A DNA stretch of 64,000 nt, from contig JAHFCH010000002.1 in NCBI GenBank assembly GCA_023249635.1, positions 1 to 64,000 of the forward strand. Reading direction: 5' to 3'. The DNA is from Fibrobacterota bacterium. GTDB lineage: Bacteria; Fibrobacterota; Fibrobacteria; UBA11236. This document shows, piece after piece, positions 59,065 through 64,000 of the stretch; the stretch's first letter is position 1; each line of letters begins with the position of its first letter. The position numbers and the translations under genes were made by a program. The notes beneath the pieces were generated by a model. It had not been told where the DNA came from, did no database searches, and was given only the letters and a program-made list of their open reading frames with translations.

Positions 59065-60630
59065 ATGGAAAAAACGCCCAGCCCTTCCGCGCGCATCCGC
59101 AGCCTAGCCCGGATTTTCGTCGCCCCGACCTTCCTGGCTTTCTTGGCATTCATGGCACTGGGGGCGCCGGTTTCCGTCCAAGGCAATGCCCTGAAGGATC
59201 ACCTCTCGGTATTCTTCGATATGGAAGCCACCGATTCGGTGGTGGCCCTGGAACAGCTTTCCCCCACCCTGCTCAAGATCACCGTGGCCGATCCCGCTAC
59301 GGGCCAGACCCGCGGCCTCAAGGAAGAGATCGGGGCCAAGCCCATGCAGCGGCTGCTCACCGAGTCGAATGATCTGGGCCTCAAGACCTTGCACTACTCC
59401 GCCGGCGACGATGCCGACGCCTTACCGGCTGCCCCCGCGGACAAAGGCACCGCCCGCAATGATTCGGTCGTAAAGCCCCAACCTCCCGGCGTCATCAAGA
59501 TCGCGCCCGCGCAGGAAAACCCCGCCGCCGCCGAGCCGCCGTCCAAGCCTCCGCGCAGCCTGGCTTCCCAGCGCAAGAACCGCATGTGGTACATCGGCAG
59601 CCAGACCCTGATCAGCACCTACGTGTACGGCCTCTCGGTACCGCTGGCCTTCGACTTCAAAGAAACCAAGACCAAGGTGGCCACGCCCATGATCGTCGCG
59701 CCCTTCGCCTTCGGCACGCATTTCTGGTTCGCCAAGAACCGTCCCTTCGAAGACGCGCATGCCAAGGGTACGGGCTATCTGGGCATCGCGGCCCTGTACG
59801 CGGCCCATGCCATCCCCTTCACGGCCATGTCCTGGGACGATGACACGCCTTGGCGCGTGGCCGCCATGACTACGCTCTTCGCCTATCCCCTGGGCGTGTA
59901 CGGCGGATACCGGCTGGGCGACGCCTATGTCGATCAACCCGGCCGCGTGGACATCCAGCAGAAGTTCGCCTTGGGTTTCGGCCTGCTCGGCTTCTTCTCC
60001 CCCTTCGTCTATTTCCCCGAGGTCAACCAACGCCATCAAGAGGCCATCATCCGCCTGGGCCTGGGGCAGTCGGTGGCGCTGGCCGCGGCCGGCCACTTCC
60101 TGGCCAATGAATACCGGAGCGGCCAGAACATTCCCGACGGCGTGAACACGGGTATCATGGACCATACCGCCTTGGGCGCCGCCGCGGGTCTCGAGGTGGC
60201 GGCCCTCTTCGACGCCTCCTCCGTGCGGCCTTGGTTCGGAACGGCGCTGCTGGGCGGCACCCTCGGATTCATGGAAGGCCTGTTCTATTACCGCAACAGC
60301 TACGACAGCAAGGAACGTGGGCTCTACAATTCCTTGGGTGGCTTGGCGGGAATCCTGGTCGGGGGCGGCATCTCCGTGCTGGCCTTCGACGGCCATAATT
60401 CGGATTACGCCCTCAAGTCCGGCATCACCTCCCTGCTGGTCGGCGGCGCCTGGGTCGGTTACTGGGCCACCAACGCCCTGACGATGGGAATGGAAGACCG
60501 CGGCGCGTCGGGGCCGTCGAATTGGACGGATCGATTGGCGATTAATCCCATCCCTATGCCGGAACCGGTGAGTGTGGACCGGAAAGTGGAACTGCGGTTG
60601 AGAGTGCCGGGAGTGACGTACACGTTTTGA
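59065..60630 (+). CDS. Multi-helix or barrel envelope protein of unknown function
   Basis: The protein has 521 residues. A hydrophobic signal-like segment (FVAPTFLAFLAFMALGAPVSVQG) is followed by a soluble region and a Pro/Ala linker (about 115-165). The rest consists of many Gly/Ala-rich hydrophobic segments (YLGIAALYAAHAIPFTAM, TTLFAYPLGVYGGYRLGD, LGQSVALAAAGHFLANEY, FGTALLGGTLGFMEGLFYY, GGLAGILVGGGISVLAF, SLLVGGAWVGYWATNAL) and a strand-like end (VELRLRVPGVTYTF) typical of outer-membrane proteins. I recognise no family. The ATG has no Shine-Dalgarno sequence; an AT-rich TTTAAATATTA lies just upstream. Confidence 0.65.
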   Translation: MEKTPSPSARIRSLARIFVAPTFLAFLAFMALGAPVSVQGNALKDHLSVFFDMEATDSVVALEQLSPTLLKITVADPATGQTRGLKEEIGAKPMQRLLTESNDLGLKTLHYSAGDDADALPAAPADKGTARNDSVVKPQPPGVIKIAPAQENPAAAEPPSKPPRSLASQRKNRMWYIGSQTLISTYVYGLSVPLAFDFKETKTKVATPMIVAPFAFGTHFWFAKNRPFEDAHAKGTGYLGIAALYAAHAIPFTAMSWDDDTPWRVAAMTTLFAYPLGVYGGYRLGDAYVDQPGRVDIQQKFALGFGLLGFFSPFVYFPEVNQRHQEAIIRLGLGQSVALAAAGHFLANEYRSGQNIPDGVNTGIMDHTALGAAAGLEVAALFDASSVRPWFGTALLGGTLGFMEGLFYYRNSYDSKERGLYNSLGGLAGILVGGGISVLAFDGHNSDYALKSGITSLLVGGAWVGYWATNALTMGMEDRGASGPSNWTDRLAINPIPMPEPVSVDRKVELRLRVPGVTYTF

Positions 60631-60634
60631 AGAG

Positions 60635-60672
60635 GGTTTAAGGTCTAAGCTCTAGTCCTTAGACCTTAAACC
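60635..60672 (+). terminator. Long inverted repeat with TTAAACC repeats downstream
   Basis: GGTTTAAGGTCTAAG and CTTAGACCTTAAACC form a perfect 15-base stem with an eight-base loop, five bases after the stop codon of the envelope protein gene. The 3' side continues as CCTTAAACCTTAAACCTTCCTTT. It likely ends the transcript. The rest of the gap to 60847 is a C-rich pyrimidine tract and an AT-rich patch with a small hairpin (CGAGG/CCTCG at 60765-60780). Confidence 0.65.
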
Positions 60673-60847
60673 TTAAACCTTCCTTTCCCCCCCTTTTCTC
60701 CCCCGCTTCCTCCCCCCACAAACGCCCAACCCAACCCGACAAAACATTCTATTATATGGACATACGAGGTCTGGGCCTCGCGTGTAATCAATCAATTCGC
60801 TCGATTCGGGAAATCAGAAGGATGCAGCAGGAACCGGGTTACCCCGC

Positions 60848-62173
60848 ATGAAGCTGATCGAAGTCATCCAGCCGACTCCGGACGTCATCCGCCTATTCCT
60901 GGAACCGCGGCTACAGGCCGGAAACTTCGTGCTTTCCCTGCTCCAATCCCTGGGGCACGAGAAGGCCAACAACTTCACCAACGTCAATTCATATCTGGAA
61001 TCGTCCCTGGGGGATGCCTACCAGACGCTGGAAGCCATGGGCGGATTCCAGGGGCGGCTGGAGCAGACTTCCCCCCGCGGGGCCAAGTCCGCCGGCGTCG
61101 ACCGGGCCTTGGCCGCCGAATTCTCCGAGCTCAAGGCGCGCGCTCAGGGCAGCCTGGTGGAATTGCACCGCGCCAAGATCAAGCTGAACGATCTCAAAAG
61201 CGCCCTCTGCCGCTTCATCATCCATTACGAATCGCCCACCAAACCGGGCCGGGTCTTCCACTCCGTCGAGGAATGGATGGACGCGGCGGCCCTGGCCGAA
61301 ATGCGCCTGACCCGGAACCTGGCCCCGGATACGGACCGCAACCTGCAACGGCTGCTCGCCCTGTTCATGACCTTCCGTTCCATCGTCTGCTCCTACGACG
61401 GCCCCTCCATGTACATCCGCCAGATCGAGAACTCGCTGGCTTCGGTGGACGCCATCTACGAGAAGATTCGCCTGGAGATGGAGGTGCTCAAGGCCACGCG
61501 TACCCTGGTGGAAACCCGTAAGGAACTTTCCACCGCCAAGCACAACCTCTCCAGCCTGCAAAGCCAGATGCAGGAGAAGGCCGCCAAGGACGAGCAACTC
61601 GCGAGGCTCATGTCCCTGCAGGAGAAATCCACCTTCCCGCAAATCTTCATCATCGGCGTTTGCCTGGTGCTGCTTTCCGGCCTCACGGGTTTCTGGCTGA
61701 TGAAGAACGCCCACGGAGGCAAGCGCGCCGGCAGCGCGGAAGTATTGTCCCAGCGCTCTTGCCGGGAAATCGATCGCCAATTGGAGAAGTCCCCGCGCTA
61801 TAAGAGCCAGGTACTCATCTACCGCAAGTTCGGCCGCGAAGTCTATTTCCGCGCCAACGCCATGACTTGCGAAAAGCTATACCGCCTGGATTCCCTGCAA
61901 ATCGGATCCCTGTCCGATATCCTCAACGCCGATTATGAGGCCGGCGCCCAATCCGAGGCCTCGTACAACGGCCACCGGGTGCTTCAGGTCAAGGAGGTAG
62001 GCATCAACAAGCTGGTGCTCAAGCTGCAGAACCGCACCGCCATCAACATGCCATACAAGGTTAAGGTGCTGGAGCGCGCGACCTTGTTGCGCGCCGTGCT
62101 GCAGCCCGATCCGGACGGGCGCGGCGAGGATATGCTGATCGTGGATCTGGGCCGTATGGCCTCGGCCGAATAA
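60848..62173 (+). CDS. Coiled-coil single-pass membrane protein of unknown function
   Basis: The protein has 441 residues. The N-terminal 260 residues are helical and charged, with coiled-coil segments near 90-120 and 215-265 (LVETRKELSTAKHNLSSLQSQMQEKAAK). One hydrophobic helix lies at about 272-290 (IFIIGVCLVLLSGLTGFWLM). The C-terminal 150 residues form a soluble domain (VLIYRKFGREVYFRANAMTCEKL, HRVLQVKEVGINKLVLKLQ, VLERATLLRAVLQPD). There is no signal peptide. I recognise no family; a membrane-anchored scaffold is a guess. Convergent with the response regulator gene six bases away. Confidence 0.65.
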   Translation: MKLIEVIQPTPDVIRLFLEPRLQAGNFVLSLLQSLGHEKANNFTNVNSYLESSLGDAYQTLEAMGGFQGRLEQTSPRGAKSAGVDRALAAEFSELKARAQGSLVELHRAKIKLNDLKSALCRFIIHYESPTKPGRVFHSVEEWMDAAALAEMRLTRNLAPDTDRNLQRLLALFMTFRSIVCSYDGPSMYIRQIENSLASVDAIYEKIRLEMEVLKATRTLVETRKELSTAKHNLSSLQSQMQEKAAKDEQLARLMSLQEKSTFPQIFIIGVCLVLLSGLTGFWLMKNAHGGKRAGSAEVLSQRSCREIDRQLEKSPRYKSQVLIYRKFGREVYFRANAMTCEKLYRLDSLQIGSLSDILNADYEAGAQSEASYNGHRVLQVKEVGINKLVLKLQNRTAINMPYKVKVLERATLLRAVLQPDPDGRGEDMLIVDLGRMASAE

Positions 62174-62179
62174 GTTTCG

Positions 62180-62578
62180 CTAGGCGGAGGCCGGAGCCTT
62201 CCCCACCACCCGCTCCAGGATTTCCTTCAAGGTCTTCAATTCGTAGGGCTTTCCGATCACGGCCGAGAAGCCGGCGGCGGTGCGCGTTTCCTCATCTTGA
62301 TCGGGATACCCGCTGGAAAGGATTCCCTTGGCATCGGGATCCATCGCGCGCAGGCGCTCCATGGTTTTGAACCCGTCCAGGCCGTCCGGTACCATCCAAT
62401 CGAGGATCACGGCATCGAAGGGCTGCCCCGCGGAACGATGGGAATGGTACAGGGTGAGGGCTTCCTCGCCGTTGCGGGCGGTGATCACCTGGTAGCCGAT
62501 GAATTCCAGCATCTTCCCGGCCACGTTGCGGACGAGGTCTTCGTCGTCCATGACCAGTATCTTTCCCTTTGGCGTCAT
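62180..62578 (-). CDS. Single-domain response regulator
   Basis: The protein has 132 residues and consists only of a receiver domain. Key residues are in place: Asp11/Asp12 (ILVMDDEDLVR), phospho-acceptor Asp60 (AVILDWMVPDG), Ser88 in GILSSGYPD, and Lys110 in AVIGKPYELKTL. With no output domain it probably acts in a phosphorelay or by binding a partner protein; an orphan, since no kinase is adjacent. GGGAGG lies before the ATG. The DWMVPDGLDG variant of the usual D-x-x-M-P loop resembles receivers attached to hybrid kinases. Confidence 0.92.
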   Translation of the reverse strand: MTPKGKILVMDDEDLVRNVAGKMLEFIGYQVITARNGEEALTLYHSHRSAGQPFDAVILDWMVPDGLDGFKTMERLRAMDPDAKGILSSGYPDQDEETRTAAGFSAVIGKPYELKTLKEILERVVGKAPASA

Positions 62579-62648
62579 ACCACCCTCCCTTCTCCAATAT
62601 AGCTTTCCGGACCAGCCTACCCTCGAAATCGGGTGAATTCAATGACTG

Positions 62649-62676
62649 TTGTCTGAATAAGTCACTTTTTTAGAAT
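62649..62676 (+). promoter_or_regulatory. Candidate promoter of the TIGR02147 gene
   Basis: TTGTCT and TAGAAT are separated by 16 bases. The start of the TIGR02147-type gene lies 50 bases after the -10 hexamer. The region between 62579 and 62726 otherwise holds no gene. Confidence 0.45.
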
Positions 62677-62726
62677 TTCATGGTGTGTACCTGCGGGCGG
62701 GGAATTATCCTTGCATAGGCCCGAGC

Positions 62727-63575
62727 ATGGAACCCATCTTCGCATATACCGATTACCGGCGCTACCTGGCGGATTTCTTCGCAGAAAGGAAGCGACTGAA
62801 CAAGCACTTCTCCTTGCGCATGCTGGCGGAACGCTCCGGTTTCAAGGCGCGCGATTACCTTATGCGCGTCATGCGCGGGGACCGGAACCTCTCCCTGGAA
62901 GGCGCCGGTAAGTTGTCTGATTTTTTCCGATTTTCGGAAAAACAGTCCGAGTACTTCCACGCCCTGGTGCTCTTCAACCAAGCGGAAACCACCTCGGCGA
63001 AGGAGCTGCACTTCGCCCGCATGTCCGAGGTGCAAAAGTACGGCGCCCACCAGAAATTGCGCCAGGATCAATTCGAATACCTCACCGCCTGGTACCATAG
63101 CGCGTTGCGGTCCCTGCTGCCCGTGCTGGAACCGAAGCCGGGCCCCGACGGGCAGGAGGATTGGGAGCGGATCGGCAAGCTGCTCGATCCGCCTCTCACC
63201 GCCAAGCAGGCGCGCGACTCGGTGGATTTGCTCCTGCGCCTGGGCCTGCTTTCCCGCGACGGCAAAGGCCGCTATGCCGTTGTCGAACCCGCGCTTTCCA
63301 CCGGGGATGAAGTGGCCGCCCTGGGCGTGGCTTCGTTCCATCGCGCCACCATGGAACTGGCCAAGCGTTCCATCGATCGCCATCCGCCCACGGCACGCGA
63401 TATCAGCGGCATCACCATGAGCATTTCCCAGGACGGCTTCAAGCGCATCAAATCCGAACTGCGCGCCTTCCGCAAACGCATCCTGGCCATCGCCTCCACC
63501 GACGTGGGCGAAGACATGGTCTACCAGCTTAATCTTCACCTCATTCCCATGACGCGGCACCAGGGGTCCCTATGA
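62727..63575 (+). CDS. TIGR02147 family protein (Fibrobacter-type regulator-like)
   Basis: The protein has 282 residues. The N-terminus shows the family pattern: FAYTDYRRYLADFFAERKRLNKHFSLRMLAERSGFKARDYLMRVMRGDRNLS, which reads like a helix-turn-helix. It continues with LSDFFRFSEKQSEYFHALVLFNQA and ends with LAKRSIDRHPPTARDISGITMSISQDGFKRIKSELRAFRKRIL and VYQLNLHLIPMT. The family is expanded in Fibrobacter and usually lies next to a lipoprotein gene, as here; a role as DNA-binding regulator of that neighbour is inferred. The ATG at 62727 begins the conserved part; a GTG at 62685 is possible. ATGA overlap with the next gene. Confidence 0.88.
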   Translation: MEPIFAYTDYRRYLADFFAERKRLNKHFSLRMLAERSGFKARDYLMRVMRGDRNLSLEGAGKLSDFFRFSEKQSEYFHALVLFNQAETTSAKELHFARMSEVQKYGAHQKLRQDQFEYLTAWYHSALRSLLPVLEPKPGPDGQEDWERIGKLLDPPLTAKQARDSVDLLLRLGLLSRDGKGRYAVVEPALSTGDEVAALGVASFHRATMELAKRSIDRHPPTARDISGITMSISQDGFKRIKSELRAFRKRILAIASTDVGEDMVYQLNLHLIPMTRHQGSL

Positions 63576-64000
63576 AAGCATTGCGTAGTATCCCAGGGAG
63601 GATTGGGGCTGCCGCGCTGCCGCGGATTTTGCTGTCCGCCGCGGCCGCGGCCTGGCTGGGCGCCTGCATCCTGGAAAAGGACAATGGCACGGGGGAAGGC
63701 CCGTCCACGGAAACCGGCAACCCCAACCTGAGCGGGAAACTGGTGGATGGCGGCCTTCCCGTATCCGGCACGGTAAAGCTGTTCCGGCTGCCTCCCCATC
63801 CGGCCGTAGGCACGGAGGATACCACCGCCATCCTCAAGCCCACGCTCGTGCGCAGCCTGGCGGTTTCCGCCGACGGCAGGTATCGTTTCGATTCGCTTCC
63901 AAATGCGCTCTACGCGCTGGAAGCCCAGGACGCCTCGGGCCGGAAATTCGCGCTCGTGCCCGACCTCGCCATCGCCGCGCCCAAAGACACCTTGCGGCGC
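63572..64000 (+). CDS. Lipoprotein coupled to the TIGR02147 gene (partial)
   Basis: The first 143 codons are visible before the right edge. The start overlaps the TIGR02147 stop (ATGA). A lipoprotein signal ends in AWLGAC, followed by a Gly/Thr-rich stretch with the element TETGNPN, then a carboxypeptidase-regulatory-like start (LSGKLVDGGLPVSGTVKLFRLPP ... DGRYRFDSLPNALYALEA). Lipoproteins with an E-x-GNP element after the lipobox and such a beta-sandwich repeatedly accompany TIGR02147 genes in Fibrobacter-type genomes. The function is unknown; surface exposure is likely. Confidence 0.75.
   Translation, partial: MKALRSIPGRIGAAALPRILLSAAAAAWLGACILEKDNGTGEGPSTETGNPNLSGKLVDGGLPVSGTVKLFRLPPHPAVGTEDTTAILKPTLVRSLAVSADGRYRFDSLPNALYALEAQDASGRKFALVPDLAIAAPKDTLRR

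Overview
The window is GC-rich DNA from a bacterium with a Gram-negative envelope, most likely an uncultured member of Fibrobacterota. The evidence is three fibro-slime-domain proteins, a TIGR02147-type protein coupled to a lipoprotein (both families were first described from Fibrobacter), many secreted proteins ending in a short D/N-x-x-G-R type module, and several TonB-dependent or beta-barrel outer-membrane proteins. No transposase, integrase, phage gene, rRNA or CRISPR array was recognised. One tRNA-His gene lies at 42357-42433.

Layout. (1) 1-3623, minus strand: a TonB-dependent receptor, a YfiR-family periplasmic protein and the first codons of a membrane sensor form an operon behind an endostatin-like secreted protein. 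(2) 3757-5886: a secreted SMP-30-like propeller and a methyltransferase-like protein. (3) 6084-17408: a copper island. An ECF sigma factor with a cysteine-rich tail precedes a Cu P-type ATPase, a His-rich protein, a TolC/CusB/CusA-type efflux system, a small periplasmic protein, a multicopper oxidase lipoprotein and a DUF3347 lipoprotein. (4) 17657-23859: outer-membrane-like protein, GNAT, DUF1080 protein, alginate-lyase-like protein and a small catalase. (5) 24341-38307: a fibro-slime protein with chitobiase-C-like repeats, RDD protein, TonB receptor, DUF4112 protein, lipase, BNR propeller, dipeptide epimerase, methyltransferase and an MFS exporter. (6) 38334-46128: a toxin-antitoxin pair, EamA half-transporter, PQQ-type sugar dehydrogenase, tRNA-His, and a coupled lipoprotein/outer-membrane-protein pair. 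(7) 46188-56650: an inositol-phosphatase-like enzyme and three related alpha/beta hydrolases around a four-gene minor-pilin operon, followed by a stand-alone fibro-slime protein. (8) 56759-64000: a cyclophilin-FKBP fusion, lipoproteins and membrane proteins of unknown role, a single-domain response regulator, and the TIGR02147/lipoprotein pair that runs off the end.

The most striking element is the operon at 49526-52956. Three genes encode ordinary minor (pseudo)pilins with Glu at +5. The fourth has a PilX/GspK-like N-terminus without Glu5, followed by a PA14-like domain and a fibro-slime domain. I read this as a pilus or pseudopilus whose tip subunit is itself the surface-binding protein. 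Paralogous secreted hydrolases lie on both sides and a soluble fibro-slime protein lies next door, which suggests a locus for attaching to and processing polysaccharide. The second coherent system is the copper island, which joins a CorE-like metal-sensing sigma factor to cytosolic export, envelope efflux and periplasmic oxidation of copper.

Several genes here have no Shine-Dalgarno sequence but do have a -10-like hexamer 6 or 7 bases before the start codon, so leaderless transcription may be common in this genome. Start codons differ from the longest open frame in many cases; the reasons are given per gene. All functional statements rest on motifs read by eye; no database search was run.
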